Positions 20,237 to 28,816 of a stretch of 64,000 bases of DNA are shown here, piece after piece. The stretch comes from Alcaligenes pakistanensis. Lineage in GTDB: Bacteria; Pseudomonadota; Gammaproteobacteria; Burkholderiales; Burkholderiaceae_B. The stretch's first letter is position 1. Every line of letters starts with the position of its first letter. A program made the translations under genes and the position numbers. The notes below the pieces were generated by a model. That model was given only the letters and a program-made list of their open reading frames with translations. It was not told where the DNA came from and did not search any database. The DNA lies in assembly GCF_014652815.1 (NCBI RefSeq), contig NZ_BMZN01000004.1, positions 494,812-558,811 on the forward strand, written 5' to 3'.

Positions 20237-21940
20237 TTAAATAACCGCTTTCGCTGCAGGCTGGGCAAGATCTTTCATCGCCTCGCTTGCCCGGTAATCC
20301 AGCGTTTCACCCACACTGTCCCAAGCTGTCTGCAAACTATCAAAGACCCGTTGCGCATAGATATGCTTGGACAAACCCATACGAATCAGTTTACGAGTAA
20401 CTTTCTCATTGGCTTCGCATAGTGCCACCATCACATTGCGCTGCTCCAGCTCCACCAACACGGTTTCCAGCGCCTGCATGGCCGTGGCATCCACAAAAGG
20501 CACGTAATTCAAGCGCAGAACAATCGCTTTGACTGGCTCTGTCACGCTCAACAAAGAGCGATTCACCGCCTCCACGCTAGCAAAGAAATAAGGCCCTTCC
20601 AACGTCAGTACCGAAATGTCCTGACGCAGCTCCTGGCTAAAGGACAAATCCAATGCCCGTTGCAGGCGGCGTCCTTCCAAGGCCCGCACCTGCACCCCAT
20701 CCGAGGTGCGCTTGAGCACATAGAGCATGGCCAGAATCACACCAATATTGACGGCCACCACCAGATCGGCAAACACCGTCAAGGCAAAGGTTACCCACAA
20801 AATAAACAGATCAACCACGGGCATGCGACGCTGCAAACGAATGACCAGCCCCGCCTGACTCATATTCCAGGCCACCATGAACAAGATAGCCGCCAATACG
20901 GTTAAGGGGATATAGGCCGCCAACGGGGCCAAAAGCAGCAAAACCAGTACCAGAAAAATCACATGCACCACACCGGCAATGGGGCTGTTACCCCCATTAC
21001 GGATATTGGTAGCCGTACGGGCAATTGCCCCAGTCGCGGCAATCCCGCCAAACAAGGGGGACAGTACGTTGGCAATCCCTTGGCCCACCAGCTCCTGATT
21101 GGAATCGTGGCGAGAGCCCGTCATGGAGTCTGCCACGACGGCCGAGAGCAAGGACTCAATCGCCCCCAGCATGGCAATGGCGAAGGCTGGGCCTATTAGT
21201 TCCACCACGCGGGTCAGGGTGATTTCCGGCCATTGAAAAGAAGGCAAACCGCTGGGCAAGGCGCCAAAGCTGGAACCAATCGTGGCAACCGACTCGAAGC
21301 GGAAAATGGCTTGGATCAGCGTAATGATCACCAAGGCGACCAAGGGGCCCGGGAGACGGGCCAGGGCCGGAATCTTGGGAACAATGATCAGAATGGCCAG
21401 AGACAATGCGCCCAGCAACGTGGTGGCCCAGTCTAGGGAAGGCAGGTTATGCAGCAAGAACCAGAGCTTTTCATGAAAGTGCTGGCCTTCAACAACGGGC
21501 AGCCCAAAAAAATCCCGCCACTGGCCCACCCAGATAATCACGCCAATCCCAGCGGTAAAACCCACGATGACCGGATCTGGAATAAAACGGATGACCGCCC
21601 CCAGGCGCAAGAGGCCCAAGAGCAGCAAGATAAACCCAGCCATCAAGGTAGCGATTTGCAGCCCAGCCACACCGTGCTGCGCCACTACCGAGGCCAAGAT
21701 CACAATAAAAGCGCCCGTCGGCCCGGCAATCTGAACCCGACTACCCCCAAATAGGGAGACGGCCAGACCAGCAATAATGGCAGTGTACAAACCCTGCTCA
21801 GGCTTGACCCCGGAAGCAATGGCAAAAGCCATTGCCAGTGGCAAAGCCACCACCCCCACCACTAAACCAGCCAACAGATTATTAAGCCAATGCTTTCGCC
21901 CCAGGAGTCCGGCGCGACCCGCTTCCAGCAGTGCAATCAT
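20237..21940 (-). CDS. SulP-family anion permease with STAS domain
   Basis: Inner-membrane transporter of the SLC26/SulP family, commonly for sulfate or bicarbonate. About ten to twelve hydrophobic segments fill residues 1-415, including the family signatures GLYTAIIAGLAVSLFGGSRVQIAGPTGAF (around residue 50) and FTAGIGVIIWVGQ. Residues 430-555 form a cytoplasmic STAS domain (ISVLTLEGPYFFAS, VPFVDATAMQALE). Convergent placement next to an exported sulfatase suggests uptake of liberated sulfate, but this is context only. A bicarbonate or dicarboxylate role is possible. Confidence 0.9.
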   Translation of the reverse strand: MIALLEAGRAGLLGRKHWLNNLLAGLVVGVVALPLAMAFAIASGVKPEQGLYTAIIAGLAVSLFGGSRVQIAGPTGAFIVILASVVAQHGVAGLQIATLMAGFILLLLGLLRLGAVIRFIPDPVIVGFTAGIGVIIWVGQWRDFFGLPVVEGQHFHEKLWFLLHNLPSLDWATTLLGALSLAILIIVPKIPALARLPGPLVALVIITLIQAIFRFESVATIGSSFGALPSGLPSFQWPEITLTRVVELIGPAFAIAMLGAIESLLSAVVADSMTGSRHDSNQELVGQGIANVLSPLFGGIAATGAIARTATNIRNGGNSPIAGVVHVIFLVLVLLLLAPLAAYIPLTVLAAILFMVAWNMSQAGLVIRLQRRMPVVDLFILWVTFALTVFADLVVAVNIGVILAMLYVLKRTSDGVQVRALEGRRLQRALDLSFSQELRQDISVLTLEGPYFFASVEAVNRSLLSVTEPVKAIVLRLNYVPFVDATAMQALETVLVELEQRNVMVALCEANEKVTRKLIRMGLSKHIYAQRVFDSLQTAWDSVGETLDYRASEAMKDLAQPAAKAVI

Positions 21941-22074
21941 TGCGCGTCCTTGTCATGCCCGGCCTGCTCAAAACCCATGAGCAACAAACCGGACTTCAAG
22001 TCAAATGAAGCCTTCATGATACTACTGCGTGTCCCCCCAACTTCACGATAGTGATGGGCTACTTTGATGAAGCA

Positions 22075-22105
22075 TAAAAAAACTCCGCCTCAAAGAGGCG
22101 GAGCA
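22075..22105 (-). terminator. Terminator after the metal-efflux ATPase gene
   Basis: A perfect 9-base stem (CTCCGCCTC / GAGGCGGAG) with a 3-base loop is followed on the minus strand by seven T residues. It lies just beyond the stop codon of the P-type ATPase gene and is a classic Rho-independent terminator. Confidence 0.85.
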
Positions 22106-22126
22106 TTCATGCCAAGCGAGCATCTA

Positions 22127-24451
22127 TCAGGGGTTACGACTTCGCAATAAACGCAGGCTGTTCAGCACCACCAGCAAGCTGGCACCCACATCGGCAAATA
22201 CAGCCATCCACATAGTGGCTTGCCCGGTCAGGGCCATGACCAGAAACACGGCCTTGATACCCAATGCCAGACTGATGTTCTGCCACAGCACAGCGTGCAA
22301 AGCACGCGACTGACGCATCAGCACAGCGATTTTGCCCAGATCATCGTCCATCAAGGCGACGTCGGCCGTCTCAATGGCAATATCCGAACCCAAGGCTCCC
22401 ATGGCAATCCCCACATCGGCGCGCGCCAGAGCAGGAGCATCGTTAATGCCATCGCCCACCATGGCAACCAGACCATTACCCAGTTTTTCCTCGATACGGT
22501 CGAGCTTGTCCTGAGGCAGCAAGCCGCCCCGGTAGTCCTTGATGCCGGCCTGCTGAGCCACATGACGCACTGCCTGTTCGTGGTCACCCGACAAAATCTC
22601 CACTTGCACACCCTGCTCTTGCAAATGACGGATCGCCTGTGTAGTCGTAGGGCGCAAGGTGTCCATCATGGCGAACCAGGCTAGCAAGCCTTGTTCATTA
22701 CCCAAGTACACCATGGTGGCCCCGCTCTCGACGGCCTGTTGCTCGGCCTGACTGGACTCGGCCTGATTCTGGCCCAATACCCAGCTACGTTTACCCAGGC
22801 GCAACAACCCGTCTCGACCCTGCGCTTGCACACCATTGCCGGCCAAGGCTTCAAACTGGTCCAAACGCACCAGACCGGAAGCCACTCGACCACGGGCAAT
22901 CGCTTGCGAGGCGGGGTGATCAGAACGCTCGGCCAAGGCAAGCGCCATGTCCAGCACTTCCTCTTTGCTCAAGTCGCCCCGCAAACTACCGTATTCGTTC
23001 AAAGAAGGCTGGCCCAAGGTTAATGTGCCGGTTTTATCAACCGCCAGATAACGCAGCTGACGAGCACGCTCCAGATACACACCGCCTTTAATCAGGATGC
23101 CGGAGCGGGCGGCACTGGCCAAGGCACTGACCACGGCAACCGGAGTCGAAATAACCAGGGCGCAAGGGCAAGCAATGACTAGCAGCACCAAAGCACGGTA
23201 AACAGAATCGGACCAGCTCACACCCCAGATCAACGGCAAGGCTACCGCCATCAGGACGGCTACAACGACGACCAAGGGGGTGTAAATGCGGGAGAACTGA
23301 TCCACAAAACGCTGAATGGGCGCTTTATTGGCCTGAGCTTCCTGCACAGAACGGGTAATCCGGGCCAGCAAGGTTTCATCGTGACCGGCCAGAACCTGGT
23401 AGACCAACTCACCCATGCCGTTGATGGTGCCGGCAAATACTTCGTCACCGGGGGCTTTGTCTACCGGCGCACTTTCACCTGTGATGGGCGCCTGATTAAC
23501 CGTGCTCAAACCTTGCAACACCTTGCCGTCCAGACCAAATCGCTCGCCCGGTGCTACCCGTACTTGCCAACCGGCCTGTACCTGACTGGCGGGCAGACGC
23601 TGCCAATCTGTGCCATCGGCACTGACCAGCACTTCATCCGGTACCAGTTTCAAGAGACTATCGACCGCATTACGGGCGCGATCCAAAGAACGGGCCTCGA
23701 TCCATTCAGCTAGACTGAACAGGGACATCACCATGGCCGCCTCAGGCCACTGCTGCAGAATCACCGCGCCCGTTACCGCAATACTCATCAGCGCATTGAT
23801 GTTGAGCTGACCATTGCGCAGTGCAATCCAGCCCTTCTTATAGACCTGTACGCCGCCCGACAAGATAGCGGCGACAGCCAATGCAATGACCAGCCACTCA
23901 GGGGCCGCCAACCAGTGGCTGACTTCAGCCCCCAAGGCCAGTACCACCGCACCGGCAATACGCAATACGCCCTGTTTGGCCGACACCGGCTTAACGGGCT
24001 CTTCGTCTGCCATGCGCGGCTCAAAACCCAGGCCACGCAAGGCGCTCAAAACCTTATCGCGAGCCCCCTCGTTGTGATCGACGGTCAGCACACGCTGCAT
24101 CAAATCAAAGCCCAGGCTCTGTACCTGATCCAAGCGTTTCAGGCCGGAACGAATCATGTTTTCTTCGGCCGGGCAGTCCATATCGGCAATGCGCACCACC
24201 AAACGAGTCGATGTGCTGGTTGCCAAGTTGACGCTAGGCGCGAAAGCCGGAGCCACGCAGCAAGCCGAGCTTTCGGCATGCTGGTGGCTATGATCGTGGC
24301 CCTGGCGGTGATCATGGTCGTGGCTATGGTCATGGCTATGTGGCTCGCCCGCCACATGGTCATGCTCGTGGGCGTGCTCATGCACCTCAGTCTTGGCAGT
24401 ATCTTGCCCCATGTCTGGGCCGTCCTTGGAAGGGTTTCTAGCTAATGTCAT
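22127..24451 (-). CDS. Zn/Cd/Pb-exporting P1B-type ATPase
   Basis: Heavy-metal efflux pump of the ZntA/CadA group in the inner membrane. The N-terminus carries a His-rich tail (residues 23-58, many H-D-H and H-S-H repeats), then a metal-binding domain with MDCPAEE. The P-type core has the CPC ion-site motif (IACPCALVIS), phosphorylation motif DKTGTLT and hinge MVGDGINDAPALA. The start MTLARNPSK is preceded by AAGGA at 6 bases; the open frame extends 69 codons further but overlaps the divergent regulator and its promoter. CPC implies divalent soft metals rather than copper alone. Confidence 0.93.
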   Translation of the reverse strand: MTLARNPSKDGPDMGQDTAKTEVHEHAHEHDHVAGEPHSHDHSHDHDHRQGHDHSHQHAESSACCVAPAFAPSVNLATSTSTRLVVRIADMDCPAEENMIRSGLKRLDQVQSLGFDLMQRVLTVDHNEGARDKVLSALRGLGFEPRMADEEPVKPVSAKQGVLRIAGAVVLALGAEVSHWLAAPEWLVIALAVAAILSGGVQVYKKGWIALRNGQLNINALMSIAVTGAVILQQWPEAAMVMSLFSLAEWIEARSLDRARNAVDSLLKLVPDEVLVSADGTDWQRLPASQVQAGWQVRVAPGERFGLDGKVLQGLSTVNQAPITGESAPVDKAPGDEVFAGTINGMGELVYQVLAGHDETLLARITRSVQEAQANKAPIQRFVDQFSRIYTPLVVVVAVLMAVALPLIWGVSWSDSVYRALVLLVIACPCALVISTPVAVVSALASAARSGILIKGGVYLERARQLRYLAVDKTGTLTLGQPSLNEYGSLRGDLSKEEVLDMALALAERSDHPASQAIARGRVASGLVRLDQFEALAGNGVQAQGRDGLLRLGKRSWVLGQNQAESSQAEQQAVESGATMVYLGNEQGLLAWFAMMDTLRPTTTQAIRHLQEQGVQVEILSGDHEQAVRHVAQQAGIKDYRGGLLPQDKLDRIEEKLGNGLVAMVGDGINDAPALARADVGIAMGALGSDIAIETADVALMDDDLGKIAVLMRQSRALHAVLWQNISLALGIKAVFLVMALTGQATMWMAVFADVGASLLVVLNSLRLLRSRNP

Positions 24452-24479
24452 AGCGGTTCCTTGCTTCTTGCATGAGATC

Positions 24480-24510
24480 AGTAGAAAGCCTAAAGTAACT
24501 ACAAGGTCAA
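24480..24510 (-). promoter_or_regulatory. MerR-type promoter of the metal-efflux ATPase
   Basis: Reading toward the ATPase gene, TTGACC is followed after 19 bases by TCTACT. The long spacer holds an imperfect dyad (CCTTGTAGTTACTTTAGG). Over-long 19-20 base spacers with a central dyad are the hallmark of promoters twisted open by MerR-family activators, and the adjacent divergent gene encodes one. Confidence 0.7.
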
Positions 24511-24529
24511 GCCTTATGGAGGCACTGCA

Positions 24530-24961
24530 ATGAAAATTGGTGAATTGGCGGAAAAAAGCTACTGCAACACAGAGACGATCCGCTATTACGAGAAGGTTGG
24601 CTTGCTGCCCGAGCCTGAACGCAGCGAGGGCAACTACCGCCTGTACCGCAGCATCCACCTAGAACGGCTACGTTTTATCCGTAACTGCCGCAGCCTGGAC
24701 ATGACCCACGAAGAAATCCGCGGCTTGCTGGCTTTTATGGACGGCCCAGCGCAAGACTGTGCCCCGGTCAACGATTTGCTGGATGAACATATTGAGCACG
24801 TGGCCGTACGAATTGCCGAGTTGCAGCATCTGCAAAAACAACTGACGGAATTGCGACACCGCTGCGGCCAGGCCGGAGGGCTGGAGCACTGCGGTATTTT
24901 GCAAGGTTTGGTGAATATGGAACCGGATCAAGTTCCGCCTCCCAGCACCCACTTGGGCTAA
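24530..24961 (+). CDS. cadR: MerR-family metal regulator, CadR/PbrR type
   Basis: Transcription activator/repressor for the divergent efflux ATPase. Residues 1-70 form the MerR winged helix-turn-helix (MKIGELAEKSYCNTETIRYYEKVGLL). A long dimerisation helix and the metal loop follow. The likely ligands are Cys77, Cys112 and Cys121, close to the C77/C112/C119 set of CadR. Length is 143 residues. GGAGG precedes the ATG at about 9 bases. The inducing metal is probably Cd, Pb or Zn; the exact one cannot be read from sequence. Confidence 0.88.
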   Translation: MKIGELAEKSYCNTETIRYYEKVGLLPEPERSEGNYRLYRSIHLERLRFIRNCRSLDMTHEEIRGLLAFMDGPAQDCAPVNDLLDEHIEHVAVRIAELQHLQKQLTELRHRCGQAGGLEHCGILQGLVNMEPDQVPPPSTHLG

Positions 24962-24979
24962 GGTTTGGGTGCGTGGTTC

Positions 24980-25390
24980 TTAGCGACGCACCCTTCCGGC
25001 TAGCCACATTCCAATGAGCATCGCGGCCAGAAACAACAGGGCCAAAGGCGCCCCCGAAGCGGCCAAGACAATCGCAGGCCCGGGACAAAAGCCCGCTACT
25101 CCCCAACCTGCGCCAAAAATCAAAGCACCGATCACCAAAGGGCGATCTATTTGACGCTGCTTGGGTAGATTCATGGGCTGCCCGGTCACATAGGCACACG
25201 GACGACGACGCGCCAAACTGAACGGCACAATGGCTACGGCAATGGCAGCAGCCATCACCAAGGCCAAGGACGGGTCCCACGCACCGGCAAGATCCAGAAA
25301 CGCCAGCACCTTGCTGGGGTTAGCCAAACCCGAAATCAACAAACCCAGGCCAAAAATCAAGCCAGAGACTAAAGCGATGACATATTGCAT
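24980..25390 (-). CDS. YeeE/YedE-family membrane protein (second of pair)
   Basis: Small integral membrane protein, half of a split YeeE-type channel thought to move reduced sulfur species such as thiosulfate or persulfide. Four hydrophobic segments are visible. The conserved motifs are LISGLANPSKVLAFLD and GWGVAGFCPGPAIV with its conserved Cys. The ATG has GGAG 7 bases upstream. It follows the partner gene and the ArsR regulator in one transcript, as in the BigR operons of Xylella and Agrobacterium. Confidence 0.88.
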   Translation of the reverse strand: MQYVIALVSGLIFGLGLLISGLANPSKVLAFLDLAGAWDPSLALVMAAAIAVAIVPFSLARRRPCAYVTGQPMNLPKQRQIDRPLVIGALIFGAGWGVAGFCPGPAIVLAASGAPLALLFLAAMLIGMWLAGRVRR

Positions 25391-25400
25391 GGTGGGCTCC

Positions 25401-25832
25401 TTAAAGCAGATGGCGCAAAACAAACACGGTCAGAAAACCGCTGGCCATAAACATCAGCGTCGCCACCAGAGAACGAGGCGACAAACGCGACAAACCGCAT
25501 ACGCCGTGCCCACTGGTACAACCTGAGCCCAAACGGGTTCCAAAGCCCACCAGCAAGCCCGCCACCACGACCCATACCCAGGGCTGGGACTGCACCACCG
25601 GTACGGTTTCCCCCGCCAGTCGGTAAACCCAAGGTGCTGCCGCTAAACCCAGCAAGGCCATCCAACGCCAGGCTTTATCCCCTGCCGCGCCACTCCAGGT
25701 GCCCGACAAAAGCCCTGAGATACCAAATACACGACCATTGAAGAGCACCAGTATTGAGGCCGCCAAACCAATCAAGGCGCCCCCAAGCAAAGCGCTCCAC
25801 GGGGTAAAGGAATTCCAGTCAATTGCGATCAT
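25401..25832 (-). CDS. YeeE/YedE-family membrane protein (first of pair)
   Basis: Partner of the following YeeE-type protein. It shows hydrophobic segments and the signature [20 protein letters not shown], whose two cysteines are typical of the family and are implicated in sulfur-compound transport. The start MIAIDWNSF is preceded by GGAGG at 6 bases and overlaps the ArsR-type gene by 14 bases, so translation is coupled to the regulator. A longer upstream frame within the regulator gene is discarded. Confidence 0.88.
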   Translation of the reverse strand: MIAIDWNSFTPWSALLGGALIGLAASILVLFNGRVFGISGLLSGTWSGAAGDKAWRWMALLGLAAAPWVYRLAGETVPVVQSQPWVWVVVAGLLVGFGTRLGSGCTSGHGVCGLSRLSPRSLVATLMFMASGFLTVFVLRHLL

Positions 25833-26145
25833 CAGTGCCTCCGGGGGCGCAAAAGATGCCGTATAAAGTTTGCATAACCGCCAGCACGGCTGGATGCTCC
25901 AGACGGTAATACACGTATTTGCCCTCTTTGCGGCTGGCAATCAGCCCTTCACGACGCAGCACGGTCAATTGCTGGGATAAAGTAGGCTGAGCGATACCGC
26001 TGCGCTGCGCCAACTCCCCCACATTGCATTCACCCTGCACCAAGGTGCAAAGAATCATCAGGCGGTCGGGATTGGCCAAGCTGCCCAGCAGGCTGCTGGC
26101 TTGTCCAGCCACCTGCCGCAAAGCGTCCAGTTCAATTCGATTCAT
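25819..26145 (-). CDS. bigR: ArsR-family regulator, BigR/SqrR-like persulfide sensor
   Basis: Small winged-helix repressor of 108 residues. Cys33 (ILCTLVQGE) and Cys99 (GIFCAPGG) are 66 residues apart, the same spacing as the redox pair Cys42/Cys108 of BigR that forms a disulfide or polysulfide link in sulfide stress. The recognition helix QPTLSQQLTVLRREGLI is typical. It heads the YeeE pair and is divergent from the persulfide dioxygenase gene, so it probably represses both sides until persulfide accumulates. The symbol is given by homology. Confidence 0.83.
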   Translation of the reverse strand: MNRIELDALRQVAGQASSLLGSLANPDRLMILCTLVQGECNVGELAQRSGIAQPTLSQQLTVLRREGLIASRKEGKYVYYRLEHPAVLAVMQTLYGIFCAPGGTDDRN

Positions 26146-26162
26146 ATCGCTCTACAAAAATA

Positions 26163-26190
26163 CAATATATATTATTATATAATATCTTTT
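26163..26190. promoter_or_regulatory. AT-rich palindrome, candidate BigR operator
   Basis: The 74-base gap between the divergent sensor and dioxygenase genes is almost all A and T. It contains a perfect 12-base palindrome, TATTATATAATA (26173-26184), within a longer AT tract. BigR-type repressors bind AT-rich inverted repeats that overlap the -10 region, so this is the natural operator candidate. Its simple composition means chance cannot be excluded. Confidence 0.5.
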
Positions 26191-26219
26191 CATACTTTAT
26201 AAGCAACAAGAGGTCTGAC

Positions 26220-27086
26220 ATGCTCCAACCCCAGGTCGCCAGCTTCTTTCATCCGGACACTGCCACGTTCTCCTACGTGGTCTACACCGCTGGCCAGAGC
26301 GAGTGCGCCATCATCGACTCGGTACTGGACTATGACGCAGCGGCGGGCCGCAGCAGCACAGCCAGCGCCCAAGAGATTGTGGATTTTGTACGTCAGCATC
26401 AGCTGCAAGTGCAATGGATACTGGAAACCCACGCCCATGCTGACCACCTGTCTGCCGCGGTCTGGCTGCAAGAGCAAGTCGGCGGAAAAATCGCCATTGG
26501 CGAACACATCAAGCAAGTACAGTCCACCTTCAGCCGTATTTTCAATATAGAGGCCGAAATTCGAGCCGATGGAACGCCGTTTGATGCCCTGTTCAAAGAT
26601 CAGGAGTATTTCCAAGTTGGTGCCATCCAGGTGCAAGCCTTGCATGTACCCGGCCATACCCCGGCAGACATGGCCTATCAGGTCGAAAATCTAGGCGTAT
26701 TCGTGGGCGATACCTTATTCCTGCCCGACGTAGGCACGGCACGCTGCGATTTTCCAGGTGGCAGCGCCAGCCAACTCTATGAATCCATTCAGCGCCTGCT
26801 GGCCTTGCCCGCTGATACCGTCTTGTTCATGTGTCATGACTACCCGCCTGAAGGACGGGAGCCCAACTATCACAGCACCGTCCAAGAGCAAAAAGACGGC
26901 AATATTCATGTGCGGGACGGGATCACCCAGGCACAGTTTTGCCAGCGCCGCACAGAACGAGATAAGACCTTGGGCATGCCCCGCCTGATCTTGCCCTCCA
27001 TCCAGGTGAATATCCGGGCGGGCCACTTCCCTGCCCCCGAGAGCAATGGGCAGGTCTATTTGAAATTACCGGTCAATCAGCTTTAA
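26220..27086 (+). CDS. blh: Persulfide dioxygenase-like metallo-beta-lactamase-fold protein
   Basis: Blh/ETHE1-like enzyme expected to oxidise glutathione persulfide to sulfite using a single iron. The metal motif is HAHADH with His71, His73, Asp75 and His76; further ligands lie in HVPGHTPAD, FVGDTLF and MCHDYPP. Length is 288 residues. It is divergent from the BigR-like sensor, the arrangement seen in known sulfide-detoxifying operons. A glyoxalase II or hydrolase activity is less likely given this context. Confidence 0.88.
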   Translation: MLQPQVASFFHPDTATFSYVVYTAGQSECAIIDSVLDYDAAAGRSSTASAQEIVDFVRQHQLQVQWILETHAHADHLSAAVWLQEQVGGKIAIGEHIKQVQSTFSRIFNIEAEIRADGTPFDALFKDQEYFQVGAIQVQALHVPGHTPADMAYQVENLGVFVGDTLFLPDVGTARCDFPGGSASQLYESIQRLLALPADTVLFMCHDYPPEGREPNYHSTVQEQKDGNIHVRDGITQAQFCQRRTERDKTLGMPRLILPSIQVNIRAGHFPAPESNGQVYLKLPVNQL

Positions 27087-27201
27087 ACACGTTTTTTGCG
27101 TCTGATGACGTCCCCGGTCAGGCGCAGGACAAACTTTTAAGGCCCAGCCTGCGTATACTGCCTTTTTCTGCCCCCCTGAACTTCAGAAGGAAACAACAGG
27201 C

Positions 27202-27582
27202 ATGACTTACATGGCCCTCAAACATCTGCACATGACAGCCGCCGGGCTGAGCATTTTGTTTTTTATTATTCGGGCCTTTTGGTCAGTTACCGGATCAGCC
27301 TGTTTGCAGAGTCGCTTTGTGCGCATTGCACCGCATGTCATCGACACGATTTTGCTGGTCTGTGGTTTGGCCCTGGCCGGGATGTTGGGCGCAGCGGCCA
27401 ATCAACCCTGGTTGTTGACCAAAATTGTGCTGCTGGTGGTCTATATCGTGGTGGGCAGCTTTGCCATCAAACGCGGTAAAACTCCTTTCAGCCGAGGCGT
27501 AGCAGCCCTGATCGCCATTGCCATCTTTGCCTATATCGTGGGCGTTGCCTTGAACCGCAGCCCGGCTTCCTGGTTCGTCTAA
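27202..27582 (+). CDS. SirB2-family membrane protein
   Basis: Four-helix membrane protein of the SirB2 family; its function is not established. The 126-residue product begins MTYMALKHLHMTAAGLSILFF, with the conserved KHLH and RAFW motifs of the family. AAGGA precedes the ATG. It lies downstream of the persulfide dioxygenase on the same strand and ends at a strong bidirectional terminator. A role in sulfur stress is only suggested by position. Confidence 0.82.
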   Translation: MTYMALKHLHMTAAGLSILFFIIRAFWSVTGSACLQSRFVRIAPHVIDTILLVCGLALAGMLGAAANQPWLLTKIVLLVVYIVVGSFAIKRGKTPFSRGVAALIAIAIFAYIVGVALNRSPASWFV

Positions 27583-27599
27583 ACAAGTAGCTCGCTCAC

Positions 27600-27648
27600 A
27601 AAAAAGCCCCTGGCAATGGAAGTTCTCTTCCACTGCCAGGGGCTTTTT
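27600..27648. terminator. Bidirectional terminator between SirB2 and YeiH genes
   Basis: A long stem (AAAAAGCCCCTGGCA... pairing with ...TGCCAGGGGCTTTTT) has A and T runs on either side. It sits between convergent genes and can end transcripts from both directions. Confidence 0.9.
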
Positions 27649-27660
27649 GATAGACCCGTC

Positions 27661-28716
27661 TTACCAGACGCCTATCCAGCGCTGCACCAACAAGCTGCTG
27701 ACCGCTACCGCTATCCAGACTCCCAAGCCCAACAAGGCGGGCCGTGCTCCGGCTCGAGCCATGACTCGCAAATCCGAGCACAAACCAATCGCAGCCAGAG
27801 CCAGAACCATCAGGAACTCGGCCATGAAGCGCAGCGGCTCCAGCCATTCCATAGGCACCCAACCCAGCGAACGCAAGCCCGACGCCACCATGAACCAGAC
27901 GATAAACCAGGGAAACACGCGCATCAGATCAAAATCCCGCCCTGCCTGACGCGAGCGCCACATTTCCAGACCAGCCAGAATCAAGCAAATAGGAATAATC
28001 AAAGTGGCACGGGTCAGTTTGACGATAGTGGCGTGATCCCCTGCCTGACGGCTGTAGCTGTAACCCGCGGCTACGACCGACGAAGTATCGTTAATTGCCG
28101 TCCCTGCCCAGACCCCAAAGCCTGCATCCGACATGTTCATCATGTGGCCGGCCAGCGGAAAAATCAGTACTGCCACAATATTGAAGATAAAAATCGTGGA
28201 AATCGCCAGTGCGGTTTCATGCTCTTCCGGTTTCAAAATGGGCGTCACCGCCGCAATGGCCGAGCCCCCACAAATCGCGGTCCCCACACCAATCAAGGTA
28301 CGCAGCTTGGAAGGAATCCCCAGAACCCGGCCCAGCACCATCGCGGTAACAAAAGCAACCGTCAGCGTCACCAGAGTGACAGCCAGCGAATCCATGCCGG
28401 TGCGCATCACTTGCGGCAGGCTCAAGCCAAAACCCAGGCCGATAATCGACCACTGCAACAATACTTTGGACGAGAAACGCAAGCCAGGCTGAAACACCGC
28501 AGCCACTCCCATGCTGTTGCGTATCACCATACCCAGCACAATGGCGAACACCGGGCCGCCAATCAAGGGCCAAAGTTTGCCCAGACCCATTGCCACGACA
28601 CCCACAGCCACCGACAATAAAAAGCCCCACCAGCGCGATGGCTTCAGCGAGAAACCGGACTTACCCTGCGCCTTCAGGGATGTGCTTGCTGCCGACAAAT
28701 CGGTCACACTGCTCAT
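27661..28716 (-). CDS. YeiH-family putative sulfate/sulfite exporter
   Basis: Inner-membrane protein of about ten helices in the family of E. coli YeiH, annotated as a putative sulfate exporter. The family features GTAICGGSAIAAVTPIL and GTAINDTSSVVAAGY are both present. Length is 351 residues. It is divergent from a LysR-type regulator, exactly as yeiH is from yeiE, a regulator reported to respond to sulfite. Substrate remains inferred from family and context. Confidence 0.85.
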   Translation of the reverse strand: MSSVTDLSAASTSLKAQGKSGFSLKPSRWWGFLLSVAVGVVAMGLGKLWPLIGGPVFAIVLGMVIRNSMGVAAVFQPGLRFSSKVLLQWSIIGLGFGLSLPQVMRTGMDSLAVTLVTLTVAFVTAMVLGRVLGIPSKLRTLIGVGTAICGGSAIAAVTPILKPEEHETALAISTIFIFNIVAVLIFPLAGHMMNMSDAGFGVWAGTAINDTSSVVAAGYSYSRQAGDHATIVKLTRATLIIPICLILAGLEMWRSRQAGRDFDLMRVFPWFIVWFMVASGLRSLGWVPMEWLEPLRFMAEFLMVLALAAIGLCSDLRVMARAGARPALLGLGVWIAVAVSSLLVQRWIGVW

Positions 28717-28736
28717 CTCGTTTTTCCAGATATTTA

Positions 28737-28800
28737 ATAAGTAAAAGTAATTTTAGATTGACCCTGAGTATTAAAAAATTCATTATTACTTATCGTAAGT
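28737..28800. promoter_or_regulatory. Inverted repeats, candidate LysR-type operator
   Basis: The 100-base gap between the divergent YeiH and LysR genes holds a perfect palindrome ACTTATCGTAAGT (28788-28800) that fits the T-N11-A rule for LysR-type regulators. The octamer ATAAGTAA (28737-28744) recurs inverted as TTACTTAT (28786-28793). Two half-site clusters in such a gap are typical of recognition and activation sites. Confidence 0.6.
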
Positions 28801-28816
28801 ATCAATTTTATTTATC

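Noticed and set aside
24452..24658. N-terminal extension of the metal-efflux ATPase
   Set aside because: The extra 69 codons run through the divergent promoter and into the MerR gene; the internal ATG has a good ribosome binding site and a sensible start.
27616..28620. Long plus-strand open frame (334 codons) antisense to the YeiH-type gene
   Set aside because: Its composition (many His, Gln, Asn, Arg) is that of a shadow frame opposite a hydrophobic membrane protein, and it has no motif or start signal.
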